Of a stretch of DNA of 64,000 nucleotides, positions 1 through 10,639 are shown in pieces. Within the stretch, counting starts at the first letter, position 1, and each line of letters begins with the position of its first letter. A program made the translations under genes and the position numbers. The stretch is taken from assembly GCA_009760855.2 (NCBI GenBank), contig WPIO01000023.1:3600501-3664500 (forward strand). Direction: 5' to 3'. The stretch is from Cristatella mucedo (taxonomy: Eukaryota; Bryozoa; Phylactolaemata; Cristatellidae). The notes below the pieces were generated by a model. The model made no database searches. It worked only from the letters and a program-made list of their open reading frames with translations, and was not told the DNA's origin.

Positions 1-464
1 AGGGTGCCAATTGATCGTTCTCTCGTTGTTAAGCACTTGTAATAGAAAAATGTTAATAATCGATCATTTTTGGTCTGGTTTTGGTCCGTTACTGTGCAGC
101 GTTCACGCTACCGTGTCCATTGTAAATGATGCATACCCCCAGGCCAGTCGCTCTCGCTCAGATCTGGAAGACAGCGTGCAGGGTGTCTTCGAAGTTTTGC
201 CCGTGCACTGAAAGTTAGCTTAAAACGAACATTGCGGACTTTTTCAGCTTATCCCCTTGTAACTTACTTGGACCTGCTCTATGGAAGCAGCTGCTTCTAG
301 CTTTCTCGCAGTAGTACCAATGCTTTCAGATACCTTGACCGGCAGAACAAATTGAAAAAACTCGGATCAAATATTCTCCAGCGATTGTAATATTGCCAAA
401 TGTTACCAGTCTGCAAATCTGACCACAAGATATTAAAATTGTATTAGCTGACTTAACAGCCTCA

Positions 465-592
465 TTTTATAGCCGCAAAAGAGCTTTAACGGCTTTCACC
501 ACTTGCAGTTGCCCATGAAGGATCGCTAACTGCAGGATTCGAACCCACAACCTCGGTTGTGAAGAGCAAGTACCTTACCTTCTGGGCTACCA
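465..592 (-). mobile_element. SINE-A (tRNA-derived), partial
   Basis: On the minus strand it reads a tRNA-like head with B box GGGTTCGAATCC and the following body segment shared with the copy at 9462-9620 (TGCAAGTGGTGAAAGCC... then AAGCTCTTTTGC). Too diverged to be a tRNA gene. Confidence 0.6.
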
Positions 593-786
593 TGACTCAT
601 TCAGCCATCATTTGCGTCTCCTTCAGTATCAAAAATCAGGTTATTCAAAACTCTAAAGACCTTTTACGTTGATGCTATGCGTAAGGAGTGTCTTCCTTGC
701 CCCTTCTGCATGATCCTTTGTCTAATCTGTCCCCATTCGTGGAATGCACCAAAACGACAACAGCCGACATTCTGCACAAATGTGAT

Positions 787-856
787 TCTCTTGATAAGCT
801 ACGTTACTACGTTCTCGCTCATCTCTTGATAAGCTACGTTACTACGTTCTCGCTCA
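787..856. repeat. Perfect 35-bp tandem duplication
   Basis: Two identical 35-bp units (787-821 and 822-856) starting TCTCTTGATAAGCTACG and ending CTCGCTCA. No coding context. Confidence 0.9.
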
Positions 857-1089
857 GATGATCAAAATTGTATTTAGGACTTCTAAGGGCAAGCTAAGGC
901 AGGCGTGCGAATGAACAAATGAACAAGACTCACTATCAACCGGCATTCGACGACTATTATAGGTTTTTCCGATGTATCCTCGCTAAGGCCCAAGTCTAGC
1001 TTCTAAAAAGAAACATTGGAACTGCAGATTCACAATGCAAAAACGCTTGATCTCAACTATTAACTTTCTGTATGATCGCTAGCAGGTGA

Positions 1090-2700
1090 GCACCTTACCA
1101 AGTGATCCTTGTGGCGATCTAACAGATCGTCTCTCTGGCTTCTTTGCCAACAAGATAGATAAGATCGTAGAGTCAATCGCCGAAGGTAATGTCCCAGCTG
1201 GACTCCTCCCCCTCACTTCCTTGCTTTACCCTAATCGCAGACTTCACACCTGCCACTGATGACCTCATCTCGCAAGATCATCTCCCGAGTCTAAGAGGAC
1301 TACTAGCCCGCTAGACCCATACCCAATTGCTCTCATGAGATACGTCTAATTACTGCTGTCCTCCATAACTAGCATATAAATGTCCTTAACTGTAGCCTAG
1401 AACGCAAGACTAGACCAGTAGTACTTCAGCAACTTCTGCCCAGTCTCCTATTACCGCTCCTATCGATGGCAGTAGAATAACAGTGGCAGAAAAGCTGAAG
1501 TCCTACATAACACATCAAACCTAGCAATTAAGCTCCAGTCGACTCTAGTGGTAATCACTACAGAGTCTACACTGCTGAGTGACAGAAATTCCTTCAAACA
1601 TTTGTGACGAATTCCTGACAGAAAAACTCACAAATGCTTACCTACGTAGTTTCGCTGGTTCTATCTGCAGCGTTTGAGCTATCACCTCGTCTCGGCATAG
1701 TTGGCACTGCACTACAATGTTTCAAAACCCAGTGTAAAATTTCGGAGCGCTGATTTAAATGGGCATCGTTTATTCGGGTAGCCTTTTAAAGTATGGAGTA
1801 CCCCAGCGATCAGTGCTCGGTCCACTTCTTTTCACAATGAGTACCCCAGCGATCGGTGCTCGGTCCACTTCTTTTCACAATGTTCGCTCTACCTCATCCT
1901 GATGTAATCGCCAAGCTCAACTTGGACTTTGATTTTTAAGCAGACGCCGCAGAGCTGTACCTGAGCATTGATCCTTCTCTGTCGACTCATATGTCGAAGT
2001 CTATCTTCATATGATTGACGTTTGCATCAGAATGGCTGCAAAACCTTCTCAAATTGAATGACCACAAAACCAAATTACTAGTTACGGGCAAACTTTTAAG
2101 TTACTCGGAAATTAGAAAGCCTGAACTTAAAATAGGCTCCGCCGGCACATCTTCTGCCGAGGCTGCACGAAATCTGCGTCCTGTTAGTAAGTGACCTTTC
2201 ACCAGATGACCATACAGCTCTATAATAACGTTTGTTTTTTTTAGATACATACCATGGCAAAAAATTGAGGCCTGTTTAGACAAGGATCCACAGCCAAGCT
2301 GATCCATGCATTCATGACAACCCATGTAGACTTCTGCCACTCAGTTCTCACAGATCTACATGCCTGTGCAAAATCACACTTACATGTGGTGCTAAACTCC
2401 GAAGCTATGCTTGTCTGTCGCGAACATCTTAAACTGTCATATTACACCACCTCTCACCGACCTGTACCTTCATCGACTGGCGGCCAAGCACCACACGACA
2501 CTGACAGCTGCCCGGCTACTGCACAGAGCTAATCGATCAACAAAACTCTTTCATCCCTGTCAGGTTCGAATTTGGTACCTCATGGTCAAGAATTTGAAAC
2601 ACGAGCCACTAGCGATACACAATTGCAGTTGGTTTCAGGCCGTTCATCTGTTCATTTAGCTCAGGCAGCAGCCCAACGCACAGGGTAAAGCAATCCTGAG
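1090..2700 (+). mobile_element. LINE family 1 (CR1/L2-like), decayed reverse transcriptase region
   Basis: With many stops and frame changes the plus strand still shows non-LTR retrotransposon blocks in order: DLTDRLSGFFANKIDKIVES, then an RT region with VPQRSVLGPLLFTM-like and a DDAELYLSIDPSLS motif, then an NLRPVS...TKLL-like stretch and a C-terminal region (VANILNCHITPPLTDLYLHR and HHTTLTAARLLHRANRS). A 43-bp tandem duplication at 1796-1881 shifts the frame. Pseudogene. Confidence 0.75.
1796..1881. repeat. 43-bp tandem duplication inside LINE relic
   Basis: Units 1796-1838 and 1839-1881 differ at one base (CAGTGCTCGG versus CGGTGCTCGG). Because 43 is not a multiple of three it breaks the RT frame. 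Confidence 0.85.
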
Positions 2701-2834
2701 CCATTGATAGCAGTCTATAGTCACGACTTGGTGGTAATTGGGCGACTATCAGCGATTGGACAGAGCCTATAGCTAACTGCAAGTAAATTGACGCAACAGT
2801 GGGTCACCAGGGGCAATCAGTAGCAGAAAATAGC

Positions 2835-2915
2835 TACAATAATAATAGGTCGTTTGTAAAGCACCTTAGGAGAAGTTAATCTCCTTCCAGGCACATACCA
2901 ACTTGTTGCAAGAGA
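2835..2915 (-). mobile_element. LINE/SINE 3' tail fragment
   Basis: AATAATAATAGG, then AGCACCTTAGGAGAAGTTAATCTCC on the plus strand; this is the inverted form of the shared hairpin plus (ATT)n tail of the LINE family 1 and SINE elements. Confidence 0.6.
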
Positions 2916-2919
2916 AGAA

Positions 2920-4620
2920 TACTCATGGGGTTTGTAACATTAAGTGGTCTGCATTGCAATATTACTGTGGTTCGACAGATGAGCTGCTTTTGGTTCGGGG
3001 ATCGGGGATCATCCGCATGGTGTTTTACTTATTTTTTTCACTAACAAAACATTCACGTTAGCTTTTCCTTTTAAGGGTGGTAGTCGCTAAAGCCTTTCCC
3101 AGAAGAACTTTAGGGTTCGCATGCCTACCGCGTCTTCCAAACTTATAAGTGCTTCGGCTTGCATGCAAAGCCATGATGATACGACATGCAATGAGAAAAC
3201 TTATGCAAGCAGGATCTAGCCGACCGAGATTAAATCAAGCATGCACAAGAAAATGAGTATCATGCCCATGCCAGTGTGCTTAATAAGACATGGAGACACT
3301 CGTAGTCATCAGTAAATAAGACCTCTGGCTAAGTAGCAAGCACAGATTCATTCACAGGTAGTCATTCACAACCCACTCAAACAAAAAAAAGACGTTCACT
3401 CGCAAGAAAGTGATACATAAGACCGGTAGTGACATCTCCGTTCGTGAGGCCATTAAGCCACGAGATCGGACATCAAGCGACATGACCAAATCCAAGACCT
3501 AAGCTGGAAGTAGGAAAGCCTTTTGCCACAGTGGGCAGCTTTGAGTTGTTGCAAAGAACAACTCAAAGAGGTGCTATGATCGGTGCAAATCCTGCACAAA
3601 TCCAGCATCAATGTGCACGGATGTGTCACTGCTGAGGCGGCTTCACTGTCGGTAACCAGCACACGAAAGTAAGAGAACAGCTAATTTATGTGCAATCTGC
3701 ATCGACTCAAGGTTTGTTCGACTACATACGACTACAAAGCAGCCTATGCCCATAAATACACAGCACTCGGTCACTCCATCAGCACACACAGTAACTCAAG
3801 CCATGATACAGAATATTATAGACTAAATCTGCCCTGCGATTTAATATTCAAGCAATGTGGTTACTACTATAGCCTCCTCCTGCCTAAAGTGCAATGTGTG
3901 TGCATGTATGCGTGCATGCGTGCTTGCGTGTGTGTGTGTGTGTGTGTGCGCGCGTGCGTGCATGCGTGCGTGCATCTGTGAGGCTGGCATGCACGTTTTT
4001 GCATTAAAGCACGTGCCTGCTAGCTTGCACACATGTGCGTAAACTATATGCATATGCAGACCCTTCAAGAGCCTCTTGGTAGCAACCGTGAGACTTCCTT
4101 GGCTCCGAATGGAATGGATAAAAATTATATTTGTTTCCTCTTCAAAAACCAGAAAAGACCGAGAATAGCATGCTCCACAGTCTCCCCCCCCCCATCGGGC
4201 ACCGAATGCAGCATCACACGTACAGAGGCCATGCATCCCATTTATTGCAATCCCAGCGAAGTCATCTTGAGCACTAGCTGCGAAAATCACATGTGCCCAG
4301 CAGTGCATGCACATGGCAAGCTAAAAGATCACTTCAGCTGTGCTGCTTAGACACGGATACCACAGCAAAGCTGGTCCCTACACTTGTGACATCCGGTCTA
4401 GACTTCTGCAACTAATTATTTGCAAGTCCTCTAGCCCATGCAGAAAGAGGCTCACTGTTTGGTGATTGACTCTAAAGCAAGGCTTATTTGTCTTTAGCAT
4501 CCCAACTGCTACATTGCACCCCTTCTCACCAACCTTCCCTAGTACCCTAGCATGCGGCATATCGACTTTTCAGGATCTATCACTCACTTTTAGGTTGTAA
4601 TGTACTGCAATGTATCCCCG
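2920..4620. other. Unassigned DNA with a GT/GTGC-rich microsatellite
   Basis: No gene recognised. Holds an alternating purine-pyrimidine tract at about 3896-3980 (GTGC and GT units), which creates spurious Cys/Ala/Val-rich frames. Confidence 0.5.
3896..3980. repeat. (GTGC)/(GT)n alternating tract
   Basis: About 85 bp of alternating purine/pyrimidine, including a run of GT and CG steps; a Z-DNA-prone composition. Confidence 0.85.
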
Positions 4621-4629
4621 TCTGTAACC

Positions 4630-4803
4630 CCACAAAGCCACAACGACGAAATGGGTGTTACACGGGAGATTTTTCTATAGCACACTCAAAACCTAATCGA
4701 CTTTCGGTAGGCATACGACAGCCAACCGACTTCATTTCACGAAACAAAGAAAAATTGAGAAGCATAGCTGAGTCCGGAGGGCAGTTAAGTTAGTAAATAG
4801 CAT
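4630..4803 (-). mobile_element. LINE family 2, 3' tail (outer element, distal part)
   Basis: The minus strand reads the family 2 tail: GACTCAGCTATGCTTCTCA, then a GTGTGCTATAGAAAAATCTC block, then TTTGTGGGGTTACAGACGGG. The same order occurs at 15190-15365 (+) and 36960-36790 (-). Confidence 0.65.
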
Positions 4804-4804
4804 T

Positions 4805-5457
4805 GAATAATAATAATAACACATTTAATAAAGCACCCTCGGAGAACTCAATCTCTTTCTAGTCATTTTACACTTGCTGCAAAGGAAGCACGGTCGAATG
4901 GTTAGTAGCAGCATGCTCAATAAACAAAAAGAATAACATGGTTAGGGGTGTGCCGTGCTCAGGGTCGACATGCAAGTATGGTTAGTGGCAGCATGCCCAG
5001 TGTCAGTACACTTAAGCACACAAAGGACAAATTACATTGACCACTAAATGCTGTGATAAATAGATGCATTTTTAGTTTCTTTTTAAATGTGCTCAAGAAG
5101 TCGTGAAAAAAGTAGGGAGTGAGCTCCAGGCTTTGGGAGTATACTAACCAAAGGCAGGATCTCCAAACAAAAGATTTGAGGTTTGTACTAGGTATAGTTA
5201 AACAGTTAGATTCCGAAAAGCAGATGGTACGATGCTTAGCCTGGTGGGAGAGTGCATCTAATAGGTAGGCTGGGGCCAAAGAATGAAGGGACGTGAAAAT
5301 GAGTGACAAAACCTTGAAGTCGATGCGTTGCTTGACTGGGAGCCAGCGCAGGTCGGCGAGAAGTGGTGTGGTGTGGCAACTGCGATGCTAACGAAAGACA
5401 GGCCTAGCTGCAGAGTTTTGCACAGGCTGTATGCACCTGATTGCACAGGCCGGTAGA
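4805..5457 (-). mobile_element. LINE family 1 3' end inserted into LINE family 2
   Basis: On the minus strand it encodes the RT C-terminus (FTSLHSLAPAYLLDALSHQA, ending FKKKLKMHLFITAF). This is followed by a 3' UTR with TTTGCAGCAAGTG, the hairpin and AT-rich tail ending (ATT)n at 4805. It splits a family 2 copy (4630-4803 and 5459-5930). Confidence 0.75.
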
Positions 5458-5458
5458 C

Positions 5459-5930
5459 CTATAGAAGTAGCTCGGGACGGCTGGAAAGGATGTGCCGAAG
5501 CGGGCAGCAGAAGAGTAGATGTGCCACAGTCGACAGCAGGAGAGTGAGTGTCATTGCGTAAGAATTGAGAAAATGAGTTCCACAGTCTAGGACCTTCAGA
5601 GCAAAACCTTCTGTCGCCAACAGTCTTATGAGTGGTACAGATAATTTATTGTCCATAGAGGACTTGAGGGCACGAGGAGGCTGAAACTGGTGCAGCAGTT
5701 CAGCTAGATATGAAGAAGCCAAGCCGTGGCAGGTTTTGTGGGTCAGCATAAGAATTACTCTGTATCCGTTGATCAACAGGCGGCCATCGAAGCTCCTTCA
5801 GCAAAGGAGACCCATAGTCAAACCTCGAGAATTTGTTAACTAGCTTTTCAACTTTATTTTTTGCCAACTTAAGTGGCCCAGAGCAAGTCATCACTAACCA
5901 GTTGGCATTCTTCCTTTCCAGCATATACAC
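5459..5930 (-). mobile_element. LINE family 2, RT C-terminus (outer element, proximal part)
   Basis: The minus strand shows LHQFQPPRALKSSMDNKLSV and VLDCGTHFLNSYAM. This is the conserved end of a LINE reverse transcriptase, the same family as 37004-37330. Confidence 0.65.
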
Positions 5931-5934
5931 ATTC

Positions 5935-7202
5935 AGTGCATAGAAAGAGATCCAATTCTCTTGAGGCGTTTTTAGTATGCTATGAGGATCATGTGACGAA
6001 CAAACAAATTAATGCATGCCCAATGCAAGTATTCCGTTTAGTGCCACGAGGCATAACAGCTGTCTAAAGTTTCAATGTATTTAGCAGCATGCAGCAACAA
6101 AGCAGCATCAAATGGCTCCGAGTGCATAAAGGTATCTAGATGCCAGCTCGCGGTACAAGAAAAAGAACAGCCGATAACAATTAGCAGCCACCACAAACGC
6201 TGCAATAAGACAAAACGCAGCCCATGCAAGCAAGGACGGACAAGTTCGTGGAAACAGTAAGCTGCCAAGTTCGTATAAGCATAGTTGAGCTTAGCTATCC
6301 AGGACCAATAATCAACTGCATACATGCGACTAGAAAGGAGAGCTGGAGACATGTTCCCATCTCACCTCTCCTGACAGAATGAAACCAAGCTGTGCAACAA
6401 ATACAGCAGCTGGCTGCTCCTTGCCTGCCTTAAGTGCTCTCAGCACAGAATTAACGGCATAAGGCATTCTGCTAGCAATCAATAGCACTAGCCAAGTAGA
6501 ATTGTAGGCTTGTGTGTGTCTGTGAGGCTTGGTAAGCAATTCCGTATCGGAAAGGCATACACAGCATGGATAAGTGGATTTTCTCCTTATGTTCAACAAG
6601 AATTGTGCTTCATCACTCACAGCATGAGGTCCAGATCAAACTGATATTGCCCCAATATCTTGACATCAAAAATGATAAAATTAGTATCATTAAAATAGGA
6701 CGACCCCAAATATATTGTATTTCTAAACAATTGTAAGTGCGAGGTCGTGGATGCGAGCTCACCGAACAAATGCAGTCCACATAAAAATGCTGACACCAAA
6801 ATATAACAACAGCATTAACAGCCATTACGGTTTTGATATCAGAACGCGTCAGTTTGTGCTGCACCATTTTTATCTTTTTAATAACTGACGGGTCACTAGA
6901 TTGCAGCATAGAAACGAGGCCACGAGCTTCAATACTTTGGCACTTGCATCGGCAGAAATTTCCTTGTCCAGCTTCAGTTCCGTGCTAACCAACTGTGACC
7001 ATTGAGCCTATGCTGCTTGCCTAAAATGAGTGTGCACCGAGCTCCTACTAAGTAACGGCACTTAACTTCAAAACAGAATACCAATGTGCAAGCCTATTCT
7101 GCTGGTCATGTTTATCTGACAAGATTGCCATGCATCGAAATTGGGCTTCACATGATAAGGCTGTCTGGCATTTCATTGCCTTTGTCTTGAGACCTAGCAA
7201 AA
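5935..7202. other. Unassigned DNA and likely SRD5A3 3' UTR
   Basis: No gene, tRNA or clear repeat recognised. The part next to 7203 should be the SRD5A3 3' UTR; an ATTAAA on the minus strand at 6875-6880 is a weak polyA candidate. Confidence 0.35.
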
Positions 7203-8132
7203 TCAAAGAAAAAAAGGAATAACGGCTTTCCGGTATTTCGGGTAGGACTTATAAGTTGATCGGTACCATCGATGCGTCAGCAGACCAGTAATGATTTGAT
7301 TGCATATGGTAAAGATGATTGGTCCCAAAAGTAAGGTCAAGTTGTTAAATCCGGTTACGACGGCAAAGCTCAGGTAGATTACTATTTCCATGAAATAATG
7401 CGGGCTGGATACGACTTCGAACCAGCCACCGACAGGGATCCGATGATCATAGGTTTCTACCTTTCCTTTGCTCAGTCGAAGATTAGCTAAAGTCACGTGA
7501 GCTTCATAGTGGTAATACGATGCCCACAGAAAAAGAATTACACCCAAGAGCAGAGTCCACGAAAATCTGGAGTCCGCGATGCTGGTGCTAGGCAACGATT
7601 TGCCATCAAGGGGATGAGCCTCAACAAATACACATAACGGAAATGTAGTATACAACATCCAGCCAAGAGCATAGTGTAACAGGTTCATTTTGGCTGTAGG
7701 TGAGTACACGCTTACCCTTGTGCATTCATAGAGACGTCGACAATGTTGAAAAAACATCATAGCAAGAACAGCAATGGCGGAGGCCCAGTCGGTGGTAATA
7801 CGTGCCCCAGAGCCGCTTGTAGATCTCAGTTCGTGTATGAGGTTGCATAGCCACAGCGGTGAGCCGACTCCAAATACATACGATGCAACAGCAGCGACTA
7901 GGGCTGCACCATTACAAAGGAATCCTACTATGTAAAAATGAAGAAACCAACTTTTTGGAACTTCTATCTTCCGGACAACCATTAAAGAAACATCCGTACC
8001 TTTAAGTTTCCCGTACATGAGCAAGTCCTTTAAGATCCTTGGCGTACTAGCGGAAACAATTTCCGCAAAACCTAGAATGACTGTGACGGCGCTGGCAGCT
8101 AAGAATATCGCCATAAGTACTACGGACGCCAT
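7203..8132 (-). CDS. SRD5A3: Polyprenol reductase (SRD5A3-like, steroid 5-alpha-reductase family)
   Basis: A complete 309-codon frame. The family enzyme reduces the alpha-isoprene unit of polyprenol with NADPH to make dolichol for N-glycosylation, in the ER membrane. Visible support: several hydrophobic membrane segments (about residues 3-24, 66-88, 118-128, 153-171, 191-206, 250-285); the conserved family block IPVGGWFEVVSSPHYFMEI at 232-250, preceded by HVTLANLR at 212-219; and a C-terminus SYPKYRKAVIPFFL typical of SRD5A3. The length is close to the roughly 318 residues of the human enzyme. The start is well fixed because a TAA stop lies directly before the ATG in the same frame, so no coding sequence can precede it. 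Unusually there is no intron, whereas the vertebrate gene has several. No polyA tract or flanking duplication was seen that would prove a retrocopy. The frame is intact with no internal stop, so it is probably functional. Confidence 0.93.
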   Translation of the reverse strand: MASVVLMAIFLAASAVTVILGFAEIVSASTPRILKDLLMYGKLKGTDVSLMVVRKIEVPKSWFLHFYIVGFLCNGAALVAAVASYVFGVGSPLWLCNLIHELRSTSGSGARITTDWASAIAVLAMMFFQHCRRLYECTRVSVYSPTAKMNLLHYALGWMLYTTFPLCVFVEAHPLDGKSLPSTSIADSRFSWTLLLGVILFLWASYYHYEAHVTLANLRLSKGKVETYDHRIPVGGWFEVVSSPHYFMEIVIYLSFAVVTGFNNLTLLLGPIIFTICNQIITGLLTHRWYRSTYKSYPKYRKAVIPFFL

Positions 8133-9250
8133 TTAGACTTCGTACACGCAGTGTGACCTCAAAGGTTAGACAGATACTCTTCCGGTGTTGGCTTACTGCA
8201 AACCTCTCCAAACTGCAACTCTTTCTCTGTTTTGGCTCTGTTGGATTATTCATTAGCTTAAATCATGTTTTTACATAAATATTTGATGTTATCTCGCACA
8301 GATAAAGAACAGTCTTGATACATAGATATACGGGATAGACATTTCTGACATGTGTGCCAGAACGTCCTCCTTCTTGCTAGCCCACACCCAGTAACTTGGA
8401 CTACCGGCCATCCATCATTAATGAAAGTAGCCTTGTGAAGCCTAGATAAGCTACATATACAAGATACCAAAAATTTTCACACAAAGTGTAACTAAATTTT
8501 GACCTTGACCGGCTCGGACAGAAGGTTAAAGCAGTCCATTGAAAATCGGTGCCCTGCAAAGTAGACGGAGACGGAAAATTGTTCTTGTTATTTGTGCATG
8601 GGTATATCGCTTAGTTGCGCGGTAGATATTCTTGCAAGCTTGACAACCGTCCTGGTCCACTCCACACATTTGTGAGAAGGAAAACCCCGGTGAGACTTCA
8701 AGGATACTACTTCGTTCGGTAGATGCAAGGAATCTAGAAGTTCGCAGAACGTTAGGAAAATGCCAGAAAGCACGTGCCAGAAATACCATCGAGCAAGTCT
8801 ACTCTCATAATGGCCACTCGTCAGATTATAAGCAGCGAATTTTTCGCAAACCTCACCGGCTTCTTATGGTAACGAGTGCTAGGAGGCGAGTTTTGTCAAC
8901 ATTCCTGATTAGTCACGACAACAGCGTGCAATCTGAATGTAAGGCAATCATTTAGAAAAAATCATAAGAGCATTAAGCACTTACGCCTCGCTGATACTTT
9001 TGACAAGGCATCCTTAGAAGCTAAGTTATTTAACGGGATTTCCTAGTTGTTGGTAGGCCATGCTGGAACATAATCTTTCAAGAGACATTACACGTCGAGC
9101 GGGAGATTACTCGACGCCAGCGATCGAGGAATACATATTCGTGAGGCAATGAATGTTAATGTGTGCGTGTGTGTGTGTAGCTGCCCCAAAAATATTTCTC
9201 TCGTACGAGGCACGGCGTGCATAAAGTGCGCTAGACTTCAAAATTAAGTA
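8133..9250. other. SRD5A3 upstream region
   Basis: Contains the presumed SRD5A3 5' UTR and promoter next to 8133. No coding similarity seen; small minus-strand frames at 8258-8789 have no recognisable motif. Confidence 0.35.
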
Positions 9251-9254
9251 AAAG

Positions 9255-9432
9255 TGATACAAGATTAATTCATCAGACAGCCTCAGTTATACAGTTAGCG
9301 GCCGAGCAGCCTTAGTACTTATCAACCCCCTCCGCTTGCGGTGGGTAACATAGGATTTCTTTCAGCCGGACACGAACCCATGACTTGGGTCGTGACGTGC
9401 GAGCACCCTACCCCTGAGCTAAGACCCAGAGG
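9255..9432 (-). mobile_element. SINE-A copy (minus), left arm of inverted pair
   Basis: The minus strand reads TGGGTCTTAGCTCAGGGGTA (A box), then GGGTTCGTGTCC (B box), then the body ending near GAGGCTGTCTGATG. It lies 30 bp from an oppositely oriented copy. Confidence 0.75.
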
Positions 9433-9461
9433 TCAGTGACTAATTCTGACAGAAATAGCAC

Positions 9462-9620
9462 CCATGGGTCTTAGCCCAGTGGTAAGTTGCTCGCTCTTCA
9501 CTACCCAGGTCATGGGTTCGAATCCAGAAGCACGATCCTGTATTGTCCACTGCAAGCGGTGGTGATAGCAGTTAATTAAGGCTCTTCTGCCGCGACATAA
9601 ATGAGGCTGTTGAATCAGCT
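9462..9620 (+). mobile_element. SINE-A copy (plus), right arm of inverted pair
   Basis: The best-preserved SINE-A: A box TTAGCCCAGTGG, B box GGTTCGAATCC, then GCAAGCGGTGGTGATAGCAG, and an end at ATGAGGCTGTTGAATCAGCT. RNA polymerase III promoter boxes are intact, but it does not fold as a normal tRNA gene. Confidence 0.8.
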
Positions 9621-9929
9621 CCACTTTTTTGTAGGCTTTCGTCGCACGGCTAACGAGTAGTGAAGCATTTCCAGTCCACGCACGTATGCAGACACACGAC
9701 GAAGGCAATAGCAAGCAATATTTAATTATTTTAATAAATAATTACACGAGCTTTCTTTATGACTATTTCTTGTATACTCTGCTGTGAAAAAATTAGCTTG
9801 GCGAGGAAACTAACCGATCATCACATTAGAAATATTTGCATAAGAACTTGGCCACAGATTATGATATACTCGTTTATTAAAAAATTATTATTAGGCAAAT
9901 AGGCTCACCTGTCGTAAACGTCGCGACTT

Positions 9930-10635
9930 CAACATGACAACACTCCTCACAAATCTGCACTGACTGCCCGTCAAGAAGCGTATCGACTTTAAGATTGCGT
10001 CACTCACCTTAAGGTCTCTCCATTCTCTTGCTCCGACCTACCTATTTCTGAGTCACTTTCACATCAGGTCTCCCGTTCGTACCACTCGCTCTTCTGACTC
10101 TGGTCAATTACTTGTGCGCCTAACTAACTTCAAATCTCTCGGTGACCGTGCTTTTACTTACTCTGCTAGTCAAAACTTGGAACTCAAGACCGACTAATAT
10201 CGCTTGATCACCTGATTCGACGGCATTCAAAAAGAGTTAAAAGCCTACCTGTTCCAAACAGGCTATGCTCTGCACAAATTAATTGTCCTTTGTTGTGGCT
10301 TTGTGCAGTGAATATGCATATGTCGTGACAAAGGGCAAGAGCGACATGTCTTGTGTAGCGCCATATTAGATCTGTCGTTTTTTCCGGTGTGCTTTGCATA
10401 CCTGTGCCCGATTGAATTAATGCTAGTGACTGTGTATCTTCCTAGCCAGCGGTCGTAAGTCTTTTGCATGCGTGCCTAAGCAGAATACCTCTTGGTTAAC
10501 TAATTGTTATTGCTTCCATTATTGTATTAATATGTATTACTATAGTTATTGCTTCTCTTGCAGCGAGCTGTAAGGAGCAAGAATAGGGACTAAGTTCTCT
10601 TAGGGTGCCATACGCAAAACTTATTATTATTGTTA
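9930..10635 (+). mobile_element. LINE family 1 3' end
   Basis: Encodes with stops LTLRSLHSLAPTYLSESLSH, then the LINE 3' UTR and a tail AAGTTCTCTTAGGGTGCCAT followed by TTATTATTATTG. Confidence 0.75.
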
Positions 10636-10639
10636 GCCA

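Noticed and set aside
3688-4314. Cys/Ala/Val-rich and His/Thr-rich frames
   Set aside because: They cover the GT/GTGC microsatellite and have no family motif.
9462-9540. Possible tRNA gene from intact A and B boxes
   Set aside because: The stems do not pair as a tRNA, and the same head recurs with a common body in many copies, so it is a SINE.
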